A DNA stretch of 64,000 nucleotides, taken from positions 1 to 64,000 of the forward strand of contig CAMHAM010000001.1 of NCBI GenBank assembly GCA_946183415.1, given 5' to 3'. The position numbers and the translations under genes are program-made. Under the pieces are notes generated by a model, which was given only the letters and a program-made list of their open reading frames with translations, was not told the origin of the DNA and searched no databases. Positions 53,372 to 63,235 of this stretch are shown piece after piece. The stretch comes from an uncultured Prevotella sp. (GTDB lineage Bacteria; Bacteroidota; Bacteroidia; Bacteroidales; Bacteroidaceae). The first letter of the stretch is position 1. Every line of letters starts with the position of its first letter.

Positions 53372-56300
53372 ATGAAAAATAATATATTCATCAATAAATA
53401 CGTGATGGCGTGTGCCATCTCGATTGTAATAGCACTGGTGGGCTATATCTCGATGAGCGTACTGCCAGTAGAGCAATACCCTGACATAGCACCGCCTACG
53501 GTACAGGTCACCACCAGCTATACTGGTGCAGACGAGAACACGGTCATGAAGTCGGTCATCCAGCCTCTGGAAGAAGCCATCAACGGTGTGAACGACATGA
53601 CCTACATGACCTCCAAGGCCTCGTCGAACGGTGAGGTGGAGATTAACGTGTACTTCAAGCAGGGTGCCGACGCCGACATGGCGACGGTGAACGTGCAGAA
53701 CCGCGTGACCCGTGCACAGGCCCTACTGCCTGCCGACGTGACCAAGATCGGCGTGAAGGTGGAGAAGCGTCAGAACAACATCCTGCAGATCTTCGCCGTG
53801 AAGAGTGCCGACGGCAAGTACGACGAGGACTTCGTGTCGAACTATGTTGACATCAACATCAAGCCGCGCCTGATGCGTATCACCGGCGTGGGTAACGTGC
53901 TGAGCCTTGGTAACACCTACGCCCTGCGCATTTGGCTGAAGCCCGACGTGATGGCCCAGTACGGGCTGACCCCCGACGATGTCTTTAACGCCATCGGCGG
54001 ACAGAGCTTCGTGTCGGCCGTAGGTACGCTGGGCGAGCAGTCGGGCAACTCCTACCAGTACTCCATGCAGTACAAGGGTACGCTGAAGACTATCGAGGAG
54101 TTCAACGATATCGTGCTGCGCACCAGCGGTGGCGGCATACTGCATCTGAGTGACGTTGCCGAGGTGAAGATCGGTGCTATGAGCTACAACTTCACCTCTA
54201 ACATTCAGGACCGCCCGGGTGCCCTCTTCATGGTATTCGCCGCGCCGGGTGCCAATGCCACCCAGGTGAACGCCGGCATTGCCAAGATGTTTGAGGAGGC
54301 AAAAAAAACGATGCCTGCCGGACTGGAGTTCGTGACCATGATGACCAGCGATGACTTCCTCTTCGCTGCCATCCACAATGTGGTGGAGACGCTCGTCATC
54401 GCCATCATCCTCGTGGTGCTCGTGGTGTTCTTCTTCCTGCAGAACTTCAAGGCCACCATTATTCCCTCTATCTCGATTATCGTGTCGCTCCTGGGCACTT
54501 TCGCCATCGTCTCGGTGTCGGGCTTCTCGCTCAACATCCTGACGCTGTTCGCCCTGGTGCTCGCCATCGGTACGGTGGTGGATGACGCCATCGTAGTAGT
54601 TGAGGCCGTCATGGCAAAGATGGAAGGCGGCATCAGCGATGCCCGCGAGGCCACCCGCCAGGCCATGAACGAGGTGTCGGTAGCTGTCGTCTCGTGTACC
54701 TTGGTATTCATGGCCGTTTTCGTGCCTGTGATGTTCATGCCGGGTACGTCGGGTACCTTCTTCACCCAGTTTGGTGTGACGATCGCCTCGTCTGTGGGTC
54801 TGTCGTGTATCTCGGCCCTGACGCTCTGTCCCGCCCTCTGCGCCATCATGATGCGCGTGACGGAAGGCAAGAAGGAGGGCAAGGGCCTGACCTACTATAC
54901 CAAGAAGGCATACGAAGCCAGCTATAATGCAATATACAATAAGTATAGCAAGAGCGTGCAGAAGTTCATCAAGCGTCCCATCCTGTCGTGGAGCCTGCTG
55001 GCACTGGCCGCCGTGCTGCTGGTGTTCTTCATGAAGAGCCTGCCCTCTGGCCTTGTGCCTCAGGAGGACCAGGGCGTGTTCCTGGCTGAGATCCGTGCCC
55101 CGGAGGGTACCACGCTGAAGCAGACCCGTGAGATGGTGAAGAAGGTGGAGGAGAAGGTCAAGAAGATTCCTGAACTGGAGAGCTTCTCCATGACCTGTGG
55201 CTACGGTATGCTGTCGGGAGCTGGGTCCAACTACGCCACGATGGTGGTGCGCCTGAAGAACTGGGACGACCGTCCTGGCATGAACCACCTGATCGACCTC
55301 GTCATCGGACGTTTCTACTATGATTGCATGGACATCAAGAACCTGCAGGTGCTGCCTTTCCAGATGCCTCAGATTCCCGGTTACGGAACGAGTAACGACA
55401 TCACCCTGATTGTCGAGGACCCCACCGACGGTAACCTGTCGGAGTTTGCCAAGCATACCGAGCACTTCCTCGCCAAGCTGTCGGAGCGGCCTGAGGTAGC
55501 ATCCGCCTCGTCAACCTACTCGGAGCGCTTCCCGAAGTATCAGGTCGATGTCGACGCAGCCCAGTGCGACCGCGCTGGTGTGTCGCCCGCTGACGTGCTC
55601 AATACCCTCGGCGCCTACTGTGGCGGTGCCTATATCGGCAACTTTAACCAGTTTGGTAAGGTCTACCGCATCATGGCAGCATCCTCGCCCGAGTACCGTC
55701 TCGACCCGCAGGCGCTGCAGAACATCTTCATGCAGGTGAAGAACGGCAAGATGACCCCCATCTCGGAGTTCGTCAGCCTGAAGGAGATTGTCGGCCCGGC
55801 CAATATTGAGCACTTTAACCTGATGCAGAGTATCACTTGCTACGCTACTCCCGGCAGTGGCTATACCGAGGGCGATGTCCATAAGGCCATTGCTGAGGTG
55901 TTCAGGGAAGAGATGCCCGCCACTGCCACATACGAGTATAGTGGTATGTCGCGCGAGCTGGAGGAGGCTGCCGGCTCTAATGCCACCTCACTCATCTACG
56001 TGATCTGCGCCATCCTGATCTATCTCATCCTGGCATCGCTCTACAACTCGTGGTTCACGCCGTGGGCCGTGCTCTTCAGCGTGCCTTTCGGACTGATGGG
56101 TGCCTTCGTGTTTGCCTTCTTCGGCAACCAGTTGGGCCTGCCTGGCATGGACAACAACATCTACCTACAGACGGGTGTCATCATGCTGATCGGTCTGTTG
56201 GCCAAGACGGCCATCCTGATCACCGAGTTCGCCACTGAGCGCCGTGCCCAGGGCATGAGCATCAGCGAGGCCGCCTTCGAGGCCTGCAAGGAGCGTCTGC

Positions 56301-56539
56301 GTCCTATCCTGATGACCGTGGCCACGATGATTATCGGTATGATTCCCCTCGTGATTACGGGTGGTGCCGGTGCCAACGGAAACCGTGCCCTCGCCCTCGG
56401 TGTCATCGGCGGTATGAGCATCGGTACTGTAGCCCTGCTCTTCGTCGTGCCCGCCTTCTTCATCGTGTTCCAGAAGTTGCACGAGAAGTTCCAGGGCGCA
56501 CCGAAAATGAAAACTGTTGAAGAAAAAAATGAGGAATAA
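53372..56539 (+). CDS. RND efflux pump (AcrB/HAE1-like)
   Basis: A 1055-residue inner-membrane proton-driven pump. Twelve helices in two halves with large periplasmic loops. VEQYPDIAPPTVQVTTSYTGA near the start, the proton-relay segment AIGTVVDDAIVVVEAVMA in TM4 and the second-half GLLAKTAILITEFA are as in AcrB. Length is normal. It pumps hydrophobic drugs or similar compounds; specificity is not deducible. Confidence 0.95.
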   Translation: MKNNIFINKYVMACAISIVIALVGYISMSVLPVEQYPDIAPPTVQVTTSYTGADENTVMKSVIQPLEEAINGVNDMTYMTSKASSNGEVEINVYFKQGADADMATVNVQNRVTRAQALLPADVTKIGVKVEKRQNNILQIFAVKSADGKYDEDFVSNYVDINIKPRLMRITGVGNVLSLGNTYALRIWLKPDVMAQYGLTPDDVFNAIGGQSFVSAVGTLGEQSGNSYQYSMQYKGTLKTIEEFNDIVLRTSGGGILHLSDVAEVKIGAMSYNFTSNIQDRPGALFMVFAAPGANATQVNAGIAKMFEEAKKTMPAGLEFVTMMTSDDFLFAAIHNVVETLVIAIILVVLVVFFFLQNFKATIIPSISIIVSLLGTFAIVSVSGFSLNILTLFALVLAIGTVVDDAIVVVEAVMAKMEGGISDAREATRQAMNEVSVAVVSCTLVFMAVFVPVMFMPGTSGTFFTQFGVTIASSVGLSCISALTLCPALCAIMMRVTEGKKEGKGLTYYTKKAYEASYNAIYNKYSKSVQKFIKRPILSWSLLALAAVLLVFFMKSLPSGLVPQEDQGVFLAEIRAPEGTTLKQTREMVKKVEEKVKKIPELESFSMTCGYGMLSGAGSNYATMVVRLKNWDDRPGMNHLIDLVIGRFYYDCMDIKNLQVLPFQMPQIPGYGTSNDITLIVEDPTDGNLSEFAKHTEHFLAKLSERPEVASASSTYSERFPKYQVDVDAAQCDRAGVSPADVLNTLGAYCGGAYIGNFNQFGKVYRIMAASSPEYRLDPQALQNIFMQVKNGKMTPISEFVSLKEIVGPANIEHFNLMQSITCYATPGSGYTEGDVHKAIAEVFREEMPATATYEYSGMSRELEEAAGSNATSLIYVICAILIYLILASLYNSWFTPWAVLFSVPFGLMGAFVFAFFGNQLGLPGMDNNIYLQTGVIMLIGLLAKTAILITEFATERRAQGMSISEAAFEACKERLRPILMTVATMIIGMIPLVITGGAGANGNRALALGVIGGMSIGTVALLFVVPAFFIVFQKLHEKFQGAPKMKTVEEKNEE

Positions 56540-56542
56540 ATC

Positions 56543-57967
56543 ATGAAAAGACTAAGTAATATCTTCGTAGCTGCAGCCGTGAGCCTCCTGCTCACGGGCT
56601 GTGGTATATATAATAAGTATGAGCAGAAGACTCCGGCACCTGCCGATGCCTTTGGTGCCAGTCAGGAAATAAATGGTGCCACTGGCGAAACGTCGATTGC
56701 ACAGATGTCGTGGCGGGAGTTCTTCACTGACCCGCTGCTCCAACAGCTCGTTGAGCAGGTCTTGGCTAACAATACCGACCTGAACTCCGCACGTATCGCC
56801 GTGGAGAAGAGCGAGGCCTCGCTGAAGGCTGCCAAGAAGGCCTATCTGCCGTCGCTCTTCTTCTCCCCGCAGGGCACTATCGCCAGCTTCGACGGCGGCA
56901 GGGCCACGAAGACCTACGATCTGCCGCTGCAATTGTCGATAGACATCGACGTGTTCGGCTCCATCACCAACAAGAAGCGTGCCGCCAAGGCCGTGCTCCT
57001 GCAGGCTCAGATGCAGCAGGATGCCATTCGCGCCAATCTCGTGTCAACCACGGCCCAGCAGTATTTCATGCTGCAGGTGCTCGACCGTCAGCTGGAGATT
57101 CTCCTGATGACCGACAGCCTCTGGAATAGATCGCTCGAGACGGAGAAGTCGCTCTGGGAGAATGGTAAGGCCTACAGCACTGCCGTCAACCAGATGGAGG
57201 CATCCTATCTGAGCGTGAAGCAGCAGATTGTAGACACCCGCCGCAACATCCGCTCGGTAGAGAACGCCATCTGCCGCCTGCTGGCTGTCACGCCCCAGCA
57301 CATCAAGCGCGAGAAGTGGGGCTCCACCGTGCTGCACCATGCAGAAGCCATGGGCAACGATACAGAGCGTATGTTCGACACCAAGTACCTGAAGCTTGGC
57401 GTGCCAGCCATGATGCTGGAGAACCGACCAGACATCCGCATGGCCAACCATGCCATGGAGGAAGCCTTCTACAACACGGCTGCAGCCCGTTCTGCCTTCT
57501 ACCCCAGCATCACCCTCAGTGGTGCTGCCGGCTGGACTAACAATTCGGGCATGGGCATCGTCGACCCAGGCAAGCTGCTGCTCTCTGCCGTAGCTTCGCT
57601 CACACAGCCCATCTTCGCCCGTGGCAGGCTGAATGCCAACAAGAAGATAGCCCTTCTCACTGAAGAGGACCTGCAGAAGAAGTACGTGCAGACGGTCATC
57701 AACGCCGGCAACCAGGTGAACGAGGCTATGGCCGACTGCATGGCTGCCCGGGAGAAGCATACCTACTACCACCGTCAGGTGGAGGTGCTCCGCGAGGCCT
57801 ATACTGGCACCCATGAGCTGATGGACAACGGCAAGGCCAGCTACCTTGAAGTGCTGAAGGCACAGGAATCGCTGCTTGACGCACAGCTCGGCGAGGCCAT
57901 GAACATGTACGATGCCGCCGAGTCCGTCATCGCCCTCTATATCGCCCTCGGAGGCGGTACGGAGTAA
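56543..57967 (+). CDS. Outer-membrane efflux channel (OprM/TolC-like)
   Basis: A 474-residue outer-membrane factor lipoprotein. The lipobox is LLLTGC, then two repeated helical-barrel halves: LVEQVLANNTDLNSARIAVEKSEASLKAA in the first and RPDIRMANHAMEEAFYNTAAARSAFYPSITLSG in the second. It completes the tripartite pump and starts three bases after the pump gene. A long hairpin (57998-58037) follows. Confidence 0.94.
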   Translation: MKRLSNIFVAAAVSLLLTGCGIYNKYEQKTPAPADAFGASQEINGATGETSIAQMSWREFFTDPLLQQLVEQVLANNTDLNSARIAVEKSEASLKAAKKAYLPSLFFSPQGTIASFDGGRATKTYDLPLQLSIDIDVFGSITNKKRAAKAVLLQAQMQQDAIRANLVSTTAQQYFMLQVLDRQLEILLMTDSLWNRSLETEKSLWENGKAYSTAVNQMEASYLSVKQQIVDTRRNIRSVENAICRLLAVTPQHIKREKWGSTVLHHAEAMGNDTERMFDTKYLKLGVPAMMLENRPDIRMANHAMEEAFYNTAAARSAFYPSITLSGAAGWTNNSGMGIVDPGKLLLSAVASLTQPIFARGRLNANKKIALLTEEDLQKKYVQTVINAGNQVNEAMADCMAAREKHTYYHRQVEVLREAYTGTHELMDNGKASYLEVLKAQESLLDAQLGEAMNMYDAAESVIALYIALGGGTE

Positions 57968-57997
57968 GTCCCGAACATTTAGCAACTACACATCATG

Positions 57998-58037
57998 ATG
58001 CATGGTGTATGCGCACACAGACGCATACATCATGCAT
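57998..58037 (+). terminator. Long hairpin after efflux operon
   Basis: ATGCATG-G-TGTATGCG pairs with CGCATACA-T-CATGCAT around an eight-base loop, one mismatch. Only a short AT tail follows, so it ends or protects the efflux mRNA. Confidence 0.6.
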
Positions 58038-58157
58038 TAATTGTTGATTAATATATAAAAAAAGTTAAAACCTCGTTGATTGAGGGAAATAATGCGCTTA
58101 GAAATGTAGGTTTTTTAGTATCTTTGTAGCCATATTGATACAATAAACTGAAAAGAT

Positions 58158-60695
58158 ATGAACGCAAATCTTAAGAACATTGCAAATTCCTTTGCTGAGG
58201 AATATTGTAGTGATGCCATCTATCCGGCACATTTGTTCAAGGCTGTGCTCCATAAGGAGATCGGGCTTGTGCACTTTATTGAAAGTGAATTGGATAAGGA
58301 TTACTTCTATCTTCAGGACTGGGCTGACGTGCAGATGCAGTTGGCTCCGCGCGCGGTGCGCCCGATGCGTGACTTGGAATACAGTCCTGAGGCCCAGGCC
58401 GTGATCGATGAGGCAGAGAACTATCAGGTGAAGTTCGACCTTGAGGAGTGCACCGACGTGTGTGTGCTCGCCGCTCTGGTGACACCGGGCGTAGGCTTTA
58501 CCTTCGACCAGTTGAAGACACTGCCTCTGACACCTTCTGACATCAGTGCAAAGATGGGCGGTGGCGCAAACGTAGAGGCTCCCTATATGGAGGGTGCCGA
58601 GTTGGCGAAGAGAACACCGGCTGCCGGAGGTGGCAAGGGCTCGCTTGCCAAGTACTGCGTCGACAAGACTGCCATCGCACGTGCCGGCAATCTGGACAAT
58701 GTCATCGGATTTGAGAAGGAAATCTCTGTGATTTACGAGATACTCGGTCGTAAGACCAAGGCCAACCTGCTGATTACAGGAGAGGCCGGCGTAGGTAAGA
58801 CCTCGCTGGTGAACGGTTTCGTTCGCGAGCTGGCTGCCGACCATGTACCAGGCTTTCTCAGTGGTGCCGTGGCTTATGAGCTCGACACAGCTGCCCTGGG
58901 CGGCGACGCCCAGTACAAGGGTGAGGTAGAGGATCGCTTCAAGAACGTGATCAACGAGGTGGAGGCACTGCCCAATGCCGTGCTGATCATCGAGGCAATC
59001 GATAAGCTGTTCGACAAGCAAGGCTCGCTGTTCGGTGCATCCTCCATCCTTAAGAACGAACTGTCGAAAGGCCGTCTGCAGCTGCTCGCCACCTCGAGCA
59101 TCGACGGATTCACCAAGAATATCGAGACCGACAAGGAGATGACCTCGAAACTGGAGAAGATCACCGTGGAGGAGCCCACAGCCGACCTGGCGCTGCGCAT
59201 CCTGAAGGGAGCCATCCCCGCCTACGAGGAATACCACGGGCTGACATGCGACGAGACCGTGATGAGCGACGCTATCCGTCTGGCAAAGCGCTATCTCACT
59301 GAGAAGTCGCTGCCCGACTCAGCCTTCGACCTCATTGACCGTACGATGGCTCAGGTGAAGACGATGAACGACCTGACCGGCAGCATCATCACCGAGCTGC
59401 GCGAAAAGCTGGAAGCCATCAAGGCATCGGCAGAGGGTAAGGACAAGGCCGACGAGGGACTGATGAAGGAACTCGACTGGCTGAACTACGAGCTGTTCAA
59501 CAAGGTGAGCTGCATCCTGCTGGCAGGTGTCGACAGCGATACTGACTTCAGCAAGATCGCTACTATCCAGGAGCGTGTAGATTTCATCGCAAGTACACTC
59601 GACAAGCTGACAGAACTGAGCGCCGAGAATCGCACAGAGCTGAAGAGCGACGACCTGAGTGCCGTCGTGGCTAAGCAGACGGGTATACCTCTCGGAAAGG
59701 TACAGACAAAGGAACGCGACCGACTGATGGGTGCCGAGGATACATTGAAGAAGCGCGTCGTTGGTCAGGATCACGCTGTGAAGAAGGTGCTCGATGCCGT
59801 CTACGAGGCCCGCTCAGGTCTGAGCAAAAAGGGACAGCCGATGGGCTCGTTCTTCTTCCTCGGTCCGACTGGTACCGGTAAGACAGAGTTGGCCAAGGCC
59901 CTGGCTACCTTCCTCTTCGGCGACGAGAGTGCATTGGTACGCTTCGATATGTCGGAGTTCAAGGAGGAACATTCAGTGGCTCTGCTCTACGGAGCGCCTC
60001 CGGGATACGTTGGTTACGAGGAGGGTGGTCTGCTGGTGAACAAGATCCGCCAGAACCCGTACTCCGTAGTGCTGTTCGATGAGATCGAGAAGGCTCACAA
60101 GTCAGTATTCGACTTGTTCCTGCAGATCCTCGACGAGGGTAAGCTGCACGACCGTCTGGGTCGTGTGGGAGACTTCTCAAACGCCCTCATCCTCTTCACC
60201 TCGAACATTGGCGCACAGACCATCGTGGATAAGTTTAACAGTGGCATCATCCCCGAGAACAACGAGCTGATGGACATTATGCAGGGTTACTTCCGTCCGG
60301 AGTTCCTGGCTCGTCTGACTGAGATCGTGCCGTTCTCACCGATCACCGACAAGACCGTGACGAAGATCTTCGACATCCACCTGAAGGGTTTGTTGAAGCT
60401 GCTCGAGGAGCAGAACATCGAGCTGACGCTGACCCCCGAGGCCCGCGAGGCCATCGCCCTGCGTGGCTATAACCAGCAGTACGGTGCCCGCCCAGTATTA
60501 GGTATTATCCGCAAGGAGCTGCGCCATCCGATCTCGAAGATGATGATTGCAGGCGACGTGAAGGCCGGCGACAAGATCGAGGTGCGTGCCGGCAAGGACG
60601 GCCAGGCCGTGTTCGTGATCAACGGAAAGGAGCCAGCCGCCGCTGAGCCAGCAGCAGAGCCTACGGAGAAGAAGGCTCAGAAGAAAGGAAAATAA
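58158..60695 (+). CDS. clpV: T6SS ClpV/TssH AAA+ ATPase with altered first Walker B
   Basis: An 845-residue ClpB-type AAA+ protein that recycles contracted TssB/TssC sheath. An N-domain is followed by D1 (Walker A GEAGVGKT 208-215, pore loop AQYKG with Tyr253) and D2 (Walker A GPTGTGKT 569-576, Walker B VVLFDE 637-642, pore loop GYVGYEEGG). In D1 the expected Walker B DE pair reads Glu279-Ala280 (LIIEAID), so the catalytic Glu is missing; D1 probably binds but cleaves ATP poorly. A TATCTTTG element lies just upstream. It heads the tss cluster, so it is assigned TssH rather than ClpB. Confidence 0.85.
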   Translation: MNANLKNIANSFAEEYCSDAIYPAHLFKAVLHKEIGLVHFIESELDKDYFYLQDWADVQMQLAPRAVRPMRDLEYSPEAQAVIDEAENYQVKFDLEECTDVCVLAALVTPGVGFTFDQLKTLPLTPSDISAKMGGGANVEAPYMEGAELAKRTPAAGGGKGSLAKYCVDKTAIARAGNLDNVIGFEKEISVIYEILGRKTKANLLITGEAGVGKTSLVNGFVRELAADHVPGFLSGAVAYELDTAALGGDAQYKGEVEDRFKNVINEVEALPNAVLIIEAIDKLFDKQGSLFGASSILKNELSKGRLQLLATSSIDGFTKNIETDKEMTSKLEKITVEEPTADLALRILKGAIPAYEEYHGLTCDETVMSDAIRLAKRYLTEKSLPDSAFDLIDRTMAQVKTMNDLTGSIITELREKLEAIKASAEGKDKADEGLMKELDWLNYELFNKVSCILLAGVDSDTDFSKIATIQERVDFIASTLDKLTELSAENRTELKSDDLSAVVAKQTGIPLGKVQTKERDRLMGAEDTLKKRVVGQDHAVKKVLDAVYEARSGLSKKGQPMGSFFFLGPTGTGKTELAKALATFLFGDESALVRFDMSEFKEEHSVALLYGAPPGYVGYEEGGLLVNKIRQNPYSVVLFDEIEKAHKSVFDLFLQILDEGKLHDRLGRVGDFSNALILFTSNIGAQTIVDKFNSGIIPENNELMDIMQGYFRPEFLARLTEIVPFSPITDKTVTKIFDIHLKGLLKLLEEQNIELTLTPEAREAIALRGYNQQYGARPVLGIIRKELRHPISKMMIAGDVKAGDKIEVRAGKDGQAVFVINGKEPAAAEPAAEPTEKKAQKKGK

Positions 60696-60742
60696 CGAGT
60701 TAAATATAATATAAGTATTCATTATTAAAAGCATTTACAACT

Positions 60743-61207
60743 ATGGCAATGAAAGAGAATTTCATCTCGATGGCTCCCGATGAGGAGAGCAGTGCGAAAG
60801 TCAGCTTGATCGACCAGAACAAGACGCTGATGATTGATCAGTACACTTCAGATGTGGAGGCAGGCGCCCCTGAGTTCGTGGAGGACATCACCAACATCAA
60901 CGACGCCTTCGAGCACTTCAAGCCGAAGGTAAACGTGACCTTCACCGACGCTGAAGGCGGTGCGGTGGAAGAGACACTGAAGTTTGGTGAGATCCGTGAC
61001 TTCGAGGCACAGGGTGGCAAGGGCCGTCTGGTGCAGAACAGCCCGTTCCTCTCTAGTACTAAGGAGCAGATTGATACTAACGTGAAGATCCGCAAGAGCA
61101 TTGAGCAGAATCGCAAACTGCGTGACATCCTAAAGGATGCTGGTAGCCGTGCAGAGCTGAAGGAGATGCTGCAGGGTATGCTCGACGAACTGAACGGTGC
61201 AGAATAA
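60743..61207 (+). CDS. tssB: T6SS contractile sheath small subunit TssB
   Basis: A 154-residue VipA/TssB sheath protein. The typical stretch PKVNVTFTD, then EETLKFGEIRDFEAQGG, is followed by a helical C-terminus (KIRKSIEQNRKLRDILKDAG) that interlocks with TssC. It is preceded by clpV (47 bases) and followed by the AraC-type gene and tssC. Confidence 0.9.
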   Translation: MAMKENFISMAPDEESSAKVSLIDQNKTLMIDQYTSDVEAGAPEFVEDITNINDAFEHFKPKVNVTFTDAEGGAVEETLKFGEIRDFEAQGGKGRLVQNSPFLSSTKEQIDTNVKIRKSIEQNRKLRDILKDAGSRAELKEMLQGMLDELNGAE

Positions 61208-61218
61208 TTAGAACCCGT

Positions 61219-61770
61219 ATGGCGAAGACGATTGAAGAACTGGAGAAAGAGGTTGCGCGCCTCGAAGCCGAGAACGAACGCCTCGACATGGAGAACGTGA
61301 GCCTGCTGGGTCGTAACCTCCTGATGAGCGAGCAGCTGAACAGCTGGTACGAGCTGAAGCAGCGCGTGAACTGGCTGAAGGCCGAGATGCAACGCGGGCG
61401 CAGGCTGGCCATGCAGGCCGACCAGTTGGATGATGCAGAGCTGCTGGCCATGCTCGAGAACCGCCTTGAGCAGGAGCCGCATCTGGTGACCGCCGACTTC
61501 GGCACCGCCGAGCTGGCCGAGCTGATGGGCGTGTCGCAGGCACGTTTGCTGCGCCTCTTCCGTAACTCTACCATCTTCAAGTCGCCGGATGAGTATCTTG
61601 AGAACTTGCGCCTGATGCGCGCCTTGCAGCTGCTGAGGGACTGCCCCCAGTACGGCATCGCCGCCGTCAGCGCCGAGGCTGGCTATAACTCCGTCCGCAC
61701 CCTACAGCGGCGGATGGGCGAAGTCATCGGGATGACCCCCGTGGAGTTCCGTATGATGGTCGATAAGTAG
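61219..61770 (+). CDS. AraC-type regulator with N-terminal coiled coil, within tss operon
   Basis: A 183-residue protein. Residues 1-60 are a heptad-repeat coiled coil (ELEKEVARLEAENERLDMEN) in place of the usual sugar-binding domain; residues about 90-183 are an AraC-type double helix-turn-helix (TAELAELMGVSQARLLRLF, PDEYLENLRLMRALQLL, VSAEAGYNSVRTLQRRM, GMTPVEFR). It should bind DNA as a zipper dimer. Placed between tssB and tssC, 11 bases after tssB, it is a likely regulator of the T6SS cluster. Such a fusion within the sheath genes is unusual. Confidence 0.8.
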   Translation: MAKTIEELEKEVARLEAENERLDMENVSLLGRNLLMSEQLNSWYELKQRVNWLKAEMQRGRRLAMQADQLDDAELLAMLENRLEQEPHLVTADFGTAELAELMGVSQARLLRLFRNSTIFKSPDEYLENLRLMRALQLLRDCPQYGIAAVSAEAGYNSVRTLQRRMGEVIGMTPVEFRMMVDK

Positions 61771-61812
61771 GGACACATATTTTATATAAAGGTTTAAACA
61801 TTAAAGACAATT

Positions 61813-63177
61813 ATGGCAGATACTGAAATGCAGAAAGCTCAGGCCACCGCCAGTCAGGCTGGTGCCGAGCTTCAGGAGAAAGAAGGAAAAAAAGACTTGC
61901 TGAAGTCGTTTGGCGGCTTTAACGCCATCCGTGGCTTCATGCCCGATGCAGACAATATGAACCCCGCCCGCAAGGCCGCCAAGGACGTGTTCCTGCAGGA
62001 CAAGCGTTTCAAGGACAAGCGTGAGGGTCTGAAGAAGGAGATTGCCCGCTGGCTGGAGCTGCTCGACGATGCCAGCATCGACAGCGCCACAGGCTTTGCC
62101 GACGCTTGCAAGAAGGACGAGGAGAAGTATACCGAAGTGCTGAAGCAGGGTATCACCGATGCTCTCTATGCTACACAGAACCTGGAGCGTAGTTACCGTC
62201 AGCTCGATTCATTCTTCAAGACCTGTGGTACTGACAAGGTGAAGAACCTGCGTATCATCAACGTATTGAAAGAGGATATCGCAGATGCAGACTCTGGCTT
62301 CGCAGGTGAGGTAGAAAACATCCTCCGCAACGGCTTCGACCGTTTGAGCCTGAAGGACGCCTACAGCCTCGTATGCGTGCCTGGTGCTGTGCTCACCGAC
62401 AAGGTTGACCTGCTACAGTGGGCCAAGATGGCCTTCAAGTACAAGGTAATGCTGCTCACCGACCACGCCGACGAGTACTCGTTCGATGATCTGCAGGCCA
62501 ACACCGAGGGCTACCGCGACAGCGACCAGGAACTGATGAACGTGGTGATGACCGCCAACTGGATCGTAGGCCGTGAGGCAGAGAAGATGTCGAGCGACGA
62601 GGAGGACCAGAAAGCCTTCTATATCGCACCTGCTGCTGCCCTCTGCGGCAAGCTCTATGATGAGACTGCCAACATGGCTCAGGGTGCCGGTGGTAAGAAG
62701 TACGGTACACTCGACGGTGTGAAGGGTGTGAAGAGTGACCTGCTGAAGTCGGAAATCGCTGCCCTGATGGACAACCAGGTGATTCCTATGGTATACTCTG
62801 AGGGCCGTGTGATGGCATTCAATAACACCACACTGTACAACGGCGACCTTGACGCCATGAAGGAGTATCCTATCGTGCGCGTGTTCGACTGGGTGAAGAA
62901 GGTGCTGATGAACTTCGTACACGAGGTGGCACTGGAGAACTGGGATCCGTTCAACAGCCCGAAGAACCTGAAGTCGAAGATTCAGGAGTTCCTCAACCAG
63001 TACAAGGGCTATGGCAACCTGTTCCAGAACTATGAGATCGGTGAGCCCCGTCAGGATCCTATAACCAAGCAGATCACCTGCGACATTACGCTGACGCCGT
63101 TCTACGCAGCCAAGAACTTCGTGATCAAGGTTGCCGCTGACAAGAAGGACAAGGAAGCTGCTATGGCAAGTGCATAA
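61813..63177 (+). CDS. tssC: T6SS contractile sheath large subunit TssC (DUF5458 type)
   Basis: A 454-residue Bacteroidetes TssC. The N-terminal segment leading to LLKSFGGFNAIRGFMPDADN and the globular parts (LRIINVLKEDIADADSGF, SLKDAYSLVCVPGAVLTDKVDLLQWAKMAFKYK) match the DUF5458 family, the T6SS-iii form of VipB. The C-terminal ITCDITLTPFYAAKNFVIKV is the strand that joins neighbouring subunits. With TssB it forms the sheath around the TssD tube. Confidence 0.9.
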   Translation: MADTEMQKAQATASQAGAELQEKEGKKDLLKSFGGFNAIRGFMPDADNMNPARKAAKDVFLQDKRFKDKREGLKKEIARWLELLDDASIDSATGFADACKKDEEKYTEVLKQGITDALYATQNLERSYRQLDSFFKTCGTDKVKNLRIINVLKEDIADADSGFAGEVENILRNGFDRLSLKDAYSLVCVPGAVLTDKVDLLQWAKMAFKYKVMLLTDHADEYSFDDLQANTEGYRDSDQELMNVVMTANWIVGREAEKMSSDEEDQKAFYIAPAAALCGKLYDETANMAQGAGGKKYGTLDGVKGVKSDLLKSEIAALMDNQVIPMVYSEGRVMAFNNTTLYNGDLDAMKEYPIVRVFDWVKKVLMNFVHEVALENWDPFNSPKNLKSKIQEFLNQYKGYGNLFQNYEIGEPRQDPITKQITCDITLTPFYAAKNFVIKVAADKKDKEAAMASA

Positions 63178-63235
63178 AAGCTAAATCCCAGAGACTTATA
63201 ACAATAGTATTAATCATTTTAAAATTTAAACAATT

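Noticed and set aside
58158..60695. Calling the AAA+ gene clpB
   Set aside because: Its neighbours are tssB, tssC and tssD, and its middle domain lacks the long ClpB coiled coil, so ClpV/TssH fits better.
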